This document shows, one piece after another, positions 48,805 to 59,877 of a stretch of 64,000 nucleotides of DNA (position 1 is the stretch's first letter; each line of letters starts with the position of its first letter). The notes beneath the pieces are model-generated. The model was not told where the DNA came from. It ran no database searches and worked only from the letters and a program-made list of their open reading frames with translations. The position numbers were made by a program, and so were the translations under genes. This DNA is from Maylandia zebra (taxonomy: Eukaryota; Chordata; Actinopteri; Cichliformes; Cichlidae): NCBI RefSeq assembly GCF_041146795.1, contig NC_135177.1:17814560-17878559 (forward strand), given 5' to 3'.

Positions 48805-49258
48805 ACCATTGTTGTCTTCTTCAGCGTCAATGTGGAAATCTTTTCACCCTTTGGGTTATTACTGTGTTTGTGGAATCTTCTTGCAATAGCTGGCATGAAC
48901 CCAAGTGGCTCGACCTTCGACCTAAACTGCTGTCAAGCTGGTCTGATCAGCACCCGGTCTCCCAGTCTGGGAATTCCCCACCTTGGAAGGATTTCAGCAT
49001 TCACCATGTTATACTCACACATAAGGCCAAGTGTTGGAATTTAATAATCTTTAATACAAATATACCTCATTGTTACGTATCTCACAACTGCTTAATATTT
49101 AGCATCACACACTTGTTTATACTTTATTTCACACGGTTAAGTATTGTAAAGTTTTTTTCACAATTCGGCTGATAAATAAATATAATATTTATTCACCTAG
49201 ATAATCCTACATTATTTATTTTTAAAAGTGATTATTATTATCCAATGTTTGATGATTT
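48805..49258 (+). repeat. Right copy of 454-bp direct repeat flanking an L1
   Basis: Second copy of the repeat at 43903-44356. Its right flank continues into the R2 3' flank that is shared with R1 (ACTACTGATACACATATCA), so this side is the original downstream sequence of the locus. Its left edge abuts the truncated L1 ORF2. Confidence 0.95.
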
Positions 49259-49803
49259 TTTCAGTAAATACTACTGATACACATATCAGTTTATTTGTAA
49301 AACAACACAGGAACAGTGATTACAAGAATGATCACAGTTGTCATTATTTATTGGGTTAAAAAAACTTTTAAAGAGCAAAAGCAGAAGAATAAGAATCTGT
49401 GAGACTGTTTGGCATCATAATATCATGATAATGATATAATGATCTTATATTATAATAATGAATACACTGAACTGTAGGAAGGTCAAATATCTAATATCTA
49501 ATATAAATCTTTGCATGATATTGGTAAGAAGAAGTCATCTTACAATAAGACATCAACATTACACACTGTTTATTAACACATGGAAATAAATGGCAGGCTG
49601 TGTGAATGAATTATCCTTAAAGTATGTTTTAACTGCCCAATCCATGCTTATCTAAGATGGCATCTGTGGGAGCTGTCATGTCCCGTCAACTAAATTTGCC
49701 TGGTATTGTTTGTGTTTTACAAAGTGAACTGGACACAAAAGTAATACTGATTTTGATTTTGCTGACTGGTTCTTCTTCTGGGAAGTAACATTGTTATAAT
49801 CAC

Positions 49804-49852
<49 letters not shown>
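49804..49852. repeat. (AAC)n microsatellite
   Basis: About 16 AAC units followed by a few AAT units, in the R2 3' flank. Confidence 0.95.
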
Positions 49853-49853
<1 letters not shown>

Positions 49854-50092
49854 AATAATGGCACAAAGTTAATGTAGTCAGGAAAAACAATACAGTGAAG
49901 AAATAAACCATCACAGCACCATTTAAACAATTAGCTGTTTCCATTAGATTCATTTTTAGATTCATTTCATAAGCACATAATTTTATTAAACCTTATAAAA
50001 ATTTAATCTGCCGTTATATTTACAGCTGGTAAAAAGTCCCCCAAATTTTTCAATCAAAGGTTTTAACATGTTTATTAATCTCATATACAGCC

Positions 50093-51139
50093 TTATACCT
50101 CAGTAATCAAATCTGACTTTTCTCTGCTCTGCCTGGTGTTCACTGACTTCATGTCACTGGCAGAGTGTTTTTTCTCTTCCTTCAAGGCACTCTCCAGCAC
50201 ATTCAGGATGGATTTTCGGACTTCAGCCTTAAAATCTTGTCTTAAGAAGACATACAGCAGTGGATTCAGGCAGCAGTGAAGAACCATCAAATTCGAGGCG
50301 ACATTCGACACAATTAGAAAGGCAAAGTGAAATGTTGCATTTGGTGCCTTAAATATCACCAGCTGAATAAGATCAATGATGTAATAGGGAGCCAAGCACA
50401 GAAAAAAGGCAACAATAATGGAAGTGATAACTTTAAAGGGGCGACTTGATTGGCTGGCCAGGCTGTGGTTTCTCCTGAGACGATGGATGATGACAGCATA
50501 ACAAGAGACAATGACAGTTAAGGGGACTGCAAATCCGAGAAGGAAGTGGGTGATAACAATGGTCTGAATGACAGTTGGTGTTGCTTTTTCAAAAAAACCG
50601 ATGTTGGAGCAGTAAGTTGTGTTTTCAGTTTCTTTCTTTGTGTCCATGTAAAAATAATGTTGAATGTTGACAATCAAAGCCAACATCCAAACACACAGAC
50701 TAACATAGGTTGCACTGCGTACATTTCGGTGGTTCTGAGCCCAGACAGGCCACACCACAGACACACATCTGTCCACACTGATCACCACCATAATGTAGAC
50801 ACTGGCATACAAGTTTAGAATGATTAGAGTGCCGCACAGCTTGCACATGAAATTGCCAAAGGGCCAGTGAAACTGCAAAGCCAGGGATGTTGCTCTAAGG
50901 GCTAGAAACACTGCAAAGATGAAGTCAGCCACAGCAATGTGGAGGTACCAAATTGTGTTAACAGTTTTCTTCATCCTGAACCCGGTCACCCAGATAACCA
51001 GTCCATTCCCGAGCACACCGAGGAGAGACACCAGGGAGAAAACAACAACAGCCACGGTGGTAAGAGACGAAAACAAGTCAACCCAAGAATCGTTTAGATC
51101 AGGTGCAGCAGTTGTATTGATTAGACTGGCCATCTCCAT
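50093..51139 (-). CDS. R2: chemerin/formyl-peptide receptor-like GPCR with altered TM6
   Basis: A 348-residue class A GPCR closely related to R1 and in the same orientation. N-glycosylation sequons lie at N8, N173 and N267. C99 and C177 can form the TM3-loop 2 disulphide. It has D-R-C (123-125), N-P-L-L-Y (292-296) and the tail S-D-L-I-T-E-V, identical to R1 over the last 21 residues. The usual TM6 C-W-x-P is C-L-A-P here: codon 249 (50393-50395) is TTG, one base from the TGG found in R1 and R3. That tryptophan is the class A toggle switch, so signalling may differ. The ATG follows a GATATTACAG acceptor by 19 nt, so the CDS is a single exon. Ligand unknown. Confidence 0.9.
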   Translation of the reverse strand: MEMASLINTTAAPDLNDSWVDLFSSLTTVAVVVFSLVSLLGVLGNGLVIWVTGFRMKKTVNTIWYLHIAVADFIFAVFLALRATSLALQFHWPFGNFMCKLCGTLIILNLYASVYIMVVISVDRCVSVVWPVWAQNHRNVRSATYVSLCVWMLALIVNIQHYFYMDTKKETENTTYCSNIGFFEKATPTVIQTIVITHFLLGFAVPLTVIVSCYAVIIHRLRRNHSLASQSSRPFKVITSIIVAFFLCLAPYYIIDLIQLVIFKAPNATFHFAFLIVSNVASNLMVLHCCLNPLLYVFLRQDFKAEVRKSILNVLESALKEEKKHSASDMKSVNTRQSREKSDLITEV

Positions 51140-52195
51140 TATTGTTTATCAAGAAACCTGTAATATCAAGAAAACAAAAAGAACAGAAAAGAGACATCAG
51201 GGTCTGTATGAATGTATGTAAAGTAATCTTTAATTTTCCTAATCTTTTAGATTTCTGCTTGAGTAGAGCTGTTAAGCTGTTAAGGCAGATTAAGGTCTAG
51301 ATTTCACAAGTGATAAGCCAAGAAGGAAATGAAGAAATTTCAAAGTGAATTTAAGAGATGAACTAATCAATTAAAGCAATTTTTAAAATAAGATATTGTA
51401 TCTCAAGATGAATAAGTTTTACAACAAAGTGGGTATAACAGGGACATGCTTGTTGTTAACACAGTAACTCATGAAGTTACTGAAATTATCAATAAAAGGT
51501 GCAGGAAAATAAGGAGGTGTTTTTGTCTGACCTTTGATTTATGTAACAATTAGACACAAGGATGAAAAAAAGAACAAAATTTGGTGACAAAAGGTTTGAT
51601 AAAATCTCTTAAATGATTTTAAATGAAGTAATCTTAAAAAGCAGCACTTATTGTGAAGCAAAATATTTAAGCTCATTCAAACTATGCTATTTTAATCTAT
51701 TCAATGAGTGGTGCATATATGTAAAAATAAATCCATAGATGATGATTTTCATGAACCAGCAGCCTTTTTCAGAAGTTGAAATATTTTGCCACAAAGGCAG
51801 ATTCCCCTCTGTTCATGTTGCCCAGTGCAATTTCATGTCAGTTGTAATTAAAGACTTTTTATGTTTATGTAATGAGGAGAACTGTAATGACCTTCGTGTT
51901 TGGTTTGAATACACCTTAATACAGCAAAGCGTTTTTTACAACAATTAGAAACAGACAGAAAAACATACGCACGATCACTGTGTGAGAAACAAGTTATAAT
52001 ATGACAGAAAACAATTACTTCAAGAATTCTCATCAAAGCAGTGCTCTCTCTTAAATGCAACAGCTTAGCTTGTTTGCTTAATTTTAATAAATTATCTTAT
52101 TGTATTATGTAAATACCAGGGTCAGTCTATTCCTGCATAGCAAATATGTGATGATTTTACAAACTTACAAAAGGAAAATATCAAAGATCATTTAC

Positions 52196-52262
52196 CTTTA
52201 GGGAAGCTCCCTTGTTGGTTGTTGATGAATGCAATGCAGAAAAATGCCAGGTTAATATATGT
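52196..52262 (-). promoter_or_regulatory. TATA promoter and leader exon of R2
   Basis: The minus strand reads ATATATTAACC, then ATTTTTCTGCATT, CATTCATCAACAACCAACAAG and CCCTAAAG|GTAAAT, a splice donor at 52196. The arrangement matches those upstream of R1 and R3. It would splice over about 1 kb to the R2 acceptor near 51159. Confidence 0.65.
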
Positions 52263-52301
52263 GAGGTAAGACGTCACTGCCCACAAAGAAAGAAATTGAG
52301 A

Positions 52302-52328
52302 GAGAGCGAGAGGGAGAGAGAGAGAGAG
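52302..52328. repeat. (GA)n tract upstream of the R2 promoter
   Basis: GA-rich run with a few interruptions, about 40 bp upstream of the R2 TATA element. Confidence 0.85.
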
Positions 52329-52399
52329 CAAAAGATGTCTAAAATCTAAAATATAGTGTGCCACCAGTATAGCTCTGTTATCAGCATCCTGTTTTGCAA

Positions 52400-53280
52400 G
52401 CTTGGTCAGCTTTTGTATTTACTCTGAAAGTTGCCATTTTTGCCCTTACATTTATCTCATTTATTCTTTCTCTTGATTCTTAGTTTATTTCTGTCTTAAC
52501 TTTTACAGTGTTCAAAGAATTAAAGGGACACTTTGAAAACACATCAGACCTTAATGGGAAAACAATGTGCCGAGCTTGAAGGACAGACTGCCCGCATAGG
52601 CGAGAGGGGAATTTTAAAAAAATATTGTAGGAGGTGACTTTGCCTCTGAACAGGAAAATATGTACAGTCGGGGGTCAAAGTGGGTTCAGCAGGTGGGGAA
52701 ACAATGACTCTCTTCTCTTTTTGCTTCTCTCTCTTAGCTTTTTGTTAAAGCAAAAATAATAACCCTACTTTGAAAATGGAAAACTAGAAAGAACAGATAT
52801 TTATTTAAAATGTAGGGACCGTCACTCACCAGGAGAAATGCAGGACTAAGTGGACAATGGGCAGTGAACAATTTCATTACATTATCTAATGGCAGTCAGG
52901 GTGCTGTTACCTTGCCTAGAGGTGTGTGCATTACTTCAAAGATTAGCAGTACCCAGTAGAGGAGGCACCGGAAGCAATGTGAGAGAAGTGGGGCAAGCCT
53001 ATTAGGCCACCTATTAGGTAATTCAATTAGTTATTATTGCCAATGATTGCTCACTAGATCACAAAATATACCACATACTTTTATGAACCACAAAGGTGAG
53101 GGACCGCTGTTTTTTCAATAAGTCTTGGACTCTGTCATTCAGCTAGCTGGGTTAACAAGCTACCGCACCAACTGAGCCTTAAGTTAAGACTCATGGTGGG
53201 GAAGTGTGTGTTTACATCATTGACGCTTGGTGCTAAAGTGCTACTGTTGTGCACAAATGCTGTCCTCCACTGGCAGTTTA
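52400..53280. other. Intergenic sequence upstream of R2
   Basis: Contains CATCCTGTTTTGCAAGCTTGG near 52387, a word also found near 56700 and, more diverged, near 63930 (upstream of R3), so the duplicated receptor unit reaches this far. Otherwise nothing recognised. Confidence 0.45.
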
Positions 53281-53921
53281 TTATCATTGAGAAGAAAGGC
53301 AAGACCATCAGACCCTGCGTAGAAAACATTGCATTTGTTCACATCTCCTTTTGAGTTATTACAGGGAGCAACCATCTTCAGTAAACTGGACATGCAGAAT
53401 ACTTACCATCTGGTAAGAGTAAAGGAAGTGGATGAGTGGATGAATACCTCCACCAGGAAGACGAACTCAGCCAGCCTCACCTCTGCCATTTTGAGTATCT
53501 GGTGATACCTTTTGGTCTTTCGAATGTCCCCTCTGTGTTTCAGTCCCTCGTGAATAACGTCCTCCAGGACTTCATTAATCGTTTTGTCTTCGTCTACATG
53601 CTTATCTTTTTGAAATCAGCCCAAGAACATGAAACCCACGTCAGGCAAGTGCTACAATGTTTGTTGGGGAATAAACTTTTTGTAAATAGAAAAAAATATG
53701 AATTTCACATTGACACAGCTTCCTTCTTGTGCTACAGAGTAGAGAAAGGCAACCTCAAACCAGAGCCTGCAAAAGTGAGGTAGTAGTAGACTTGCCAGTC
53801 CATCTAACCACATGCATCTCCAATGTTTCCAGAGTTTTGCTAGCTTGTATCGCTGTTTCATCGGCGATTTCAGCAAAATGGCCTTACTCTTAACACATCT
53901 AACCTCTCCAAAAGTTTCTTT

Positions 53922-54712
53922 TAGTGGTGTGCGGATCGATTTTGAAATATCGATTCTTCCGATACCAGTAATTTATGTTCTAGAATCGATTCTCATATTA
54001 AAATATTGATATTTTAGTACTTTGGGGTAAATTTTTAGTTTTTCATTAACAGGAAAGCAGTGGAAACAAACTATATCATTCGAATTGGAAGGAACTACTT
54101 CCTCTTACGCCTTTCATAGTCATGTGCGAAATACGGCTGTATAAATGTGTCGCAGCCCCTGGCGTGCGCACTCACAACAATGGCTGAGCGTAAACAGAGT
54201 CATGTGTGGACGTATTTTACCTCCACAAACAGTCAAGACGCGGTTTGCGATACATGTGGCAAGACAGTGAGGTGTGGTGGCAACAGCACTAACCTCGTCA
54301 AACACCTCAGAGTAAATCATGTCACAGAATATGAGCTTATGTTGAGACAAACTGAAGAGGAGGACAGGGACAGGTGCTACCAGGGCGAGACAGACGTCTC
54401 TCGCGGAGTCCTTTAGTACTGCAGGCAGGCAACATGCTCAAATAGTGCACAACTTCAGGTTTTTTATTTCTGTATGATAATTCTGCATTATTAAGCAATG
54501 AGAACAAGTAGTCTGATGTCCTGATCATTATGAAGCTATATTACTATATTCTCATTACAATTTCATAATACAATTATATATTGTATTATGAAATACAATA
54601 AAACATTACGTTTTTGTACAGAGTATCGGTATCGGATCAGTATCGTCGATACCACCCTGAATTTTAGTTGGTATCGGATTGGAAAGGAAATCAGTGGTAT
54701 CGCACATCACTA
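53922..54712 (+). mobile_element. hAT element nested in the gypsy copy, 791 bp
   Basis: Termini TAGTGGTGTGCGGATC and, inverted, TAGTGATGTGCGATAC. Flanking 8-mers GTTTCTTT and GTCTCTTT (53914-53921, 54713-54720) differ at one base, an aged hAT target duplication. The gypsy frame resumes after it. It carries a BED-finger frame (54180-54416), but the transposase is deleted. Confidence 0.8.
54180..54416 (+). CDS. BED zinc-finger N-terminus of a deleted hAT transposase
   Basis: 78 codons from ATG. H-V-W-T-Y-F-T-S-T-N-S-Q-D-A-V-C-D-T-C and N-S-T-N-L-V-K-H-L-R-V-N-H make a complete BED-type finger (C-x2-C and H-x4-H), the DNA-binding domain of hAT transposases. The frame then ends at a TAG, without the RNase H-like catalytic domain. 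It could encode at most a small DNA-binding peptide. Confidence 0.6.
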   Translation: MAERKQSHVWTYFTSTNSQDAVCDTCGKTVRCGGNSTNLVKHLRVNHVTEYELMLRQTEEEDRDRCYQGETDVSRGVL

Positions 54713-55140
54713 GTCTCTTTCCAGTGGAATCCTTCAGCGTAGTCAGTGTTTGATCTCCTGAAGAAATGTTTCGCCACCACTCCAGTCCTGTCCCAGCCTG
54801 ATATTAACTGCTAATTTATCATCGAAGTGGATGCCTCAGACTCTGATATAAGAGCAGTCCTCTCTCAGTAACGGGAAACTGCATCCATGTGCTAATTTCT
54901 CCTAGTTGTCTCCTTGATTGCAGTGGGTATGCCGATCGCAACAGAACCCCTGCACCAACTTACACCAAAGGCCAGAAGGTTTGGTTCTCTACTCAGTAAT
55001 TGGGAGTACTCTCCCAGTTGGACCATGTGAAATAGAGTCTATGGCCAACCCGGTTTTGTGCATCTGAAGCTGCTTCTCAATATGCAAACTCATAATGCGT
55101 TCCATGTATCTCAACTAAAACCTGTCCACTCCACATTCTG

Positions 55141-55550
55141 GTGAAATCACTGTAAAGTGCACTAAACTGTGATTCATTTCCACACTGATCACTAGAATGT
55201 AGACCATGACAAATGTGTTCATATAGACCATATTTATGGTGTATCACACTCAGGGGTAGAGATCTTGCAAAGAAGAAGTCAGCTACAGCAAGGTTGAGGT
55301 ACTGAAATGTATTGACTGTTTTCTTCATCTTGATCGTGGTCACTCAGATATCCACTTGATTCCAGAGCACGCAAGGCAAGAGCCCAGGGAGAAAACAACA
55401 ATACGGATGTTGGTGAGAGACTGAAACAACTCAGCATACACAGAGCCATTTGGATCAGGTTCAGCAGTTTGACTGATATTGATTTGACTGAAAGAGTTAA
55501 TTGTTATATCCATCATAGTCTTGAGACCAGTGAAGATGATATAAAGAAAC
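55141..55550 (-). pseudogene. Receptor pseudogene (N-terminus to TM3)
   Basis: Minus-strand remnant of a fourth receptor. It keeps a start region M-M-D-I-T-I-N-S-F-S-Q-I-N, then V-V-F-S-L-G-S before a frameshift within TM1. In another frame come M-K-K-T-V-N-T-F-Q-Y-L-N-L-A-V-A-D and a TM2 remnant. The TM2-TM3 loop is deleted and the piece ends at the gypsy junction. At the place of the splice acceptor (AG in R1, R2 and R3) it reads ACTG, so the acceptor is also lost. Confidence 0.85.
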
Positions 55551-56335
55551 AATACAAATGTATGTAAATCTTTAATATTTCTACTGTAATGCTTGCAGAG
55601 TAGAGATTTTCTATATGAGCACAGATTTAGGCACTGAAAGTTGTCTAGGCCTTCATACTGTGGAGCTAAGAAAGAAGCAAAGAAGAGTAAAATTTAGCAT
55701 AAATTAATGACATAAAATACCAAAATTCAGAAAACCCGAATTTTTCACTCTTGAGATGAAAAATAACAATACAGGAGTGTGCTACGAAGTGATTTACATG
55801 TGTGGGACATGTGGGGACAGTGTTAAAACAGTGACGTATGATATTACTGAAGTCATCTTTGAGTAAGAAAATAAAAACATGTACACTTTCTCTTTGTTTG
55901 TCCTCCTGTACAGCATGTCGGTGTAATTTCACAACATAGACACAAGCATTAAAATGCAAGTATGATGACCAAAAATTTAGAAAGCCTATTTTGTAAACAT
56001 TTTAAATATTTTATAAGCACTCATATACCACAATATACAACCTTGATGAGTGTCACTGATGTCTGCAGTTAGATGCTGCCAAAACAATAAGAAAATATTT
56101 GCATATATTCCTGGTTTGGATACAGCTCTTTTTATCACTATTCTGCATAGTTCTTTTTGTTGCCATTGTTTTTGTGTTTTTTTTTTCAAAGGTACCTTTA
56201 GCCCTTTTCAAAAACTGATTGTCATTAACTTTCTATGACAAAATTCTAATATCCAACAAAGTATCCTTTATCAGTCTTTATGTAAATTGGTTTATGTATT
56301 TCATATGGATATTGTCATCCTTTGATTTTTTATGG

Positions 56336-56492
56336 TAAATGGTAAATGGCCTGTATTTGTATAGCGCTTTTACTGGTCCCCCCTAGGGACCCCAAAGTGC
56401 TTTACAGTCATCCACCCATTCACACACACATTCATACACTGGTGGAGGCAAGCTACAGTTGTAGCCACAGCTGCCCTGGGGCAGACTGACAT
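56336..56492 (-). mobile_element. SINE 3' fragment
   Basis: GGTAAATGGCCTGTATTTGT, then AGCGCTTTTACTGG, CCCAAAGTGCTTTACAG, CATTCACACACACATTCATA and GTAGCCACAGCTGCCCTGGG. This is the body and tail, in reverse orientation, of the SINE type seen at 36250-36541. The tRNA head is missing. Confidence 0.7.
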
Positions 56493-57009
56493 GTTTATGT
56501 TGTTATGTTTTTATTCCTTTGCGAAAATCTTTTCACTCTTTTTGAAAAAGGGAATATGTGATCACCCTCAACAACGCATATCCACTCAAAGTTTTCAAAA
56601 ACTGAGAAATTCTCAGCTGCTCTAAAGAGACAGAGACAGAAAAACGATTGTTGTCTTGTCATTAATGTACCATGCAACTTGTTATAGCGAAAAATTTCCG
56701 CATCCTGTTTTGCCATCTTGCTTGAAATTTCTTGTTAACTCTTACAGTCATCAATGTTCTTCTTGTGCTTGGTCAGTGTTAAGTTTTGAAAGAAGTTTGG
56801 GACCATGAGATATACACCGTGTGGCATTGCTTATTGACAATAACACAGCCTAACAATACCTAATTTCTTCAATTTTCTTTAAAGTAAATTTAACTTAAAA
56901 CTTAAATATCTCTCCACTCCATTATATTTTCTATATGTACAGGGAATAACACCCCTTCGTCATGGTGCATGGATACTTCTTTAAGATAATCCTGCCTGCC
57001 CGGCCATGC

Positions 57010-57160
57010 CCCACAGCAAATCACGGTTTTAGTAACGCAGTAATGCAGCGTTCCTACGGGAAAGTAACGGTAATCTAATTACCGTTTTTGCAATAGTAAT
57101 CCCTTACTTTACTCGTTACTTGAAAAAAGTAATCAGATTACAGTAACGCGGTGGAGACAT
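57010..57160. mobile_element. hAT terminal fragment
   Basis: GTAACG/CGTTAC-rich sequence (AGTAACGGTAATCTAATTACC, TTACTCGTTACTTGAAAAAAG), similar to the hAT ends near 4.65 kb. No complete element. Confidence 0.45.
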
Positions 57161-57199
57161 GCCAGAGTTCACTTGCCAGCAAGTAAAGATTTGTTGATA

Positions 57200-58720
57200 C
57201 TGTTAATAAAGTTTACAATGTATGAGAGGCACAGAAAGATGTAAACATAAACATTTGTGTGTCGATCCTAACAGTGTGTCACTCTGACTTTTGATTTAGA
57301 CACAAACATGAAAAGAGAACACCAAAGGTTTTGAAATACTGGGCAGCATGGTGGTCAACACTGTTGCCTCACAGCAAGAAAATGCTGTGTTCTAATCCAC
57401 CGTGTGACCAGGACCTTGCTGTGTATAGTTTGCATGCTCTCCACATGTCTGCATGGTGCCATACATTACATTACTTAATATAGCCTAGCTTGTATTATTC
57501 AGAGTATTCCTTTGTGTTCTTAGTGTTAATATCTCATCTTTGTATATAGATTCACCCCGTCCCCCTGAGCCTGTATGTGAGTTTGCCTTACTAGTATGGG
57601 GTGTGCGAGAAGGCGAGCAGGTTATTTCAAATATCACACGCTTTGGTTACCAGTGCACATGAAAAGAGAAAGACTTCACTGAGTGAAAAAGGGATAAAGA
57701 TACAAGCTGGTGATGATCAGGTGTAGCTGGTCTCAGGTGATGAAGAAACAGCCTGATCACCTTCTCTACAAAATCAAGATGAGTTTAAAAACTAAAATTT
57801 AGTTTTTCAAGGTATGTATGCTACTTTATATTTAAAGTGCTCATATTTCAACTGAATGCTGTTATGTGTATGCATCTCTACACATATTATAGGAAAATTT
57901 ATAATAATCCACAGCAGATCTGATCAAAAGCAAAACTTTGTTCTTTCTTGCTGTCTTTCAATGTTAAAGTATAAAACCCCATTTAATTCAATATATTTTC
58001 AAGTCATATTCCACCACAGTTTTCTCAGTATTACATTTTGAATTTTTATTTATTTTATTTTTAGCTTAAAAATTAAAAAACACTAAGAAGTATTAAAGTA
58101 TACTTTAACACTTCTTAGAAGGGGGGGTACAATACACACACTCACAGATTTGTGATTCGTTCAATTGTTTTATTTACAGTGTGCTGTCAGACTGCAATAT
58201 TCATGTTTACTTTACTGCTCAGCTTGCTCTGTCACTCAGCTCAGCTGCACCATTATTTCTCTTGTGCTGGGGGTGGGTGGTGGGGCATGATTAGACAATT
58301 GTCATATGCTGTGTCTACCAGCTTCCCCTGACAACCCACTGCCCCACTCTTCCCCTGCAGCTGAGCATTAGATATCAGTGTAACACACTGCCTAGAATAC
58401 AGTTATGTGACATCATCATCAATGAATATGAACTAGATGGAAGTGATCATGGCTTTTAAATTTTTTGCTGACTTTGACTACATGTCTGCTTTTACTTATT
58501 TCTGTTGCACTCTCTCTCTTTGCCATCTTCATCCAGCTTTCTCCCTTTCTCCCTGGCTCTGTAACTGTACTGTAAACAAACGATGAAACCAAATTTGACC
58601 AGAATGGGAATAGAGAACTTTAACAAACTAAGACAATAACCTCTTGTGATAATGGCCCATACTGTTTTTCACACCATGGCTGATAAATAAATAAAATAAA
58701 ATGTATGTAAGTAAATTAAA
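57200..58720. other. Intergenic region between receptor pseudogenes, nothing recognised
   Basis: AT-rich; a perfect hairpin-like word pair occurs at 58082-58120 (AACACTAAGAAG...CTTCTTAG.. around AAGTATACTT), and a G7 run near 58122. No coding motif or element ends found. Confidence 0.4.
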
Positions 58721-59026
58721 TACTTTTTGTTCAGCGAATAAAACAATACAGGAACAGTGAATAAATGAGGATCACTACTGTCACTATTTATTGACGTCCC
58801 TGGGGTTAAAAAACTTTAAAAGAGAGAAACTATCAGTGAGATTGTCTGATATAGACATATATGTTACTAATGGAACTGTAGGAATGTCAAATATTTAATA
58901 TAAAATGTAAATGTTTACATGAAAACTCAATGGTGGTCAGCTCATAATAATATATTAACATAAAACATAACACGGATTATTAATACATGGAAATGAATGG
59001 CAGACTTCATGAGTTAGTTAAAGCAA

Positions 59027-59065
59027 AATAAAATAAAATAAAATAAAATAAAATAAAATAATAAT
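59027..59065. repeat. (AAAAT)n repeat
   Basis: Seven to eight AAAAT units in the 3' flank of the 59.3-kb receptor pseudogene, at the place where the other flanks hold different simple repeats. Confidence 0.9.
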
Positions 59066-59344
59066 AGCACAAAGTTAATGCAGAGCTGTGAGCCAAAGAG
59101 GCAAGAAAAACAACACAGCACAGAAATAATACATCACAGTACCATTTGTACCATTAGCTGTTTCCATAATTTTATGAGCGGGGTTTATTTGAAATTTTGT
59201 TTATTGGAACAAAATTAAACAAAATTTCATTCATTAAAGGTTTATAAAGATTTATAAAGATTTACTCTGGAGTCATGTTTACAGCTAGTAAAAAGTCTCA
59301 AAGAAATTTTCTATTAAAGGTTTTAACATGTTTATGTACCTCAT

Positions 59345-59733
59345 ATACAGCCTTATACCTCAGTAATCTAATCTGACTTCTCTCTGCTCTGCCTGGTGTT
59401 CACTGACTTCATGTCACTGGGAGAGTGTGTCTCCTCTTCCTGGAAGGCTCTCCAGCACATTCAGGATGGATTTTCGTATTTCAGCCTTAAAATCTTGTCT
59501 CAAGAAGACATACAGCAGTGGATTCAAGCAGCAGTGAAGAACGACCAAATTTTTGGCAACAAAGATCCCAATTGAATGGCATAGTGAATTTTTTCATTTG
59601 GTGGAATAAATACTATCAGCTGAATGACAGGGAGTCCAGCCCAGAAAAAAGGCAACAATAATGGAAGCAATAACATTGTATAACTGCTTTTAGTTCTATA
59701 AAAAAGTAACCTGAATGGACTGCTGTGATTCAT
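59345..59733 (-). pseudogene. Receptor pseudogene (TM6 to C-terminus)
   Basis: Minus-strand 3' part of a fifth receptor copy. It keeps P-V-I-Q-L-I-V-F-I-P-P-N-E-K-I-H-Y-A (end of TM6 and loop 3). Then, in a shifted frame, come sequences corresponding to N-P-L-L-Y-V-F-L-R-Q-D-F-K-A and the M-K-S-V-N-T-R-Q tail. TM1-TM5 are absent. It is followed by the 3' flank shared with R1 and R2, so it was once a complete unit. It lies only about 150 bp downstream of the R3 stop. Confidence 0.85.
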
Positions 59734-59877
59734 AGATTCATGCAGTCATGTATCAGATTAATACTATGGCTAGTAAAAAAGCCCCAAAGCATTTTAAGAT
59801 ATTTTTGAAACATTTAGAATCATTTTTAAGATAGTTGTCACAATTGTCTGCCATTTACAGTTTAATTATTTGGTTTC

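Larger units (their letters stand above)
53283..55140 (+). mobile_element. Decayed Ty3/gypsy retrotransposon fragment
   Basis: Plus-strand remains of a pol gene. The reverse transcriptase part has K-K-G-K-T-I-R-P-C, then [14 protein letters not shown] and [12 protein letters not shown]. The catalytic Y-x-D-D region is lost, reading F-V-Y-M-L-I-F. Next are C-F-I-G-D-F-S-K-M-A and, after an interruption, the RNase H start I-E-V-D-A-S-D-S-D-I-R-A-V-L-S-Q. Most of the integrase is deleted; its C-terminus remains as Y-T-K-G-Q-K-V-W and, at the end, F-H-V-S-Q-L-K-P-V. No LTRs were found. A hAT element sits at 53922-54712, and the right end abuts a receptor pseudogene. Confidence 0.75.

Noticed and set aside
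43903-49258. The flanking 454-bp repeats as LTRs of a retrotransposon
   Set aside because: They lack TG...CA ends, the interior is a minus-strand L1 with an A-rich tail, and the outer flanks show no short target duplication.
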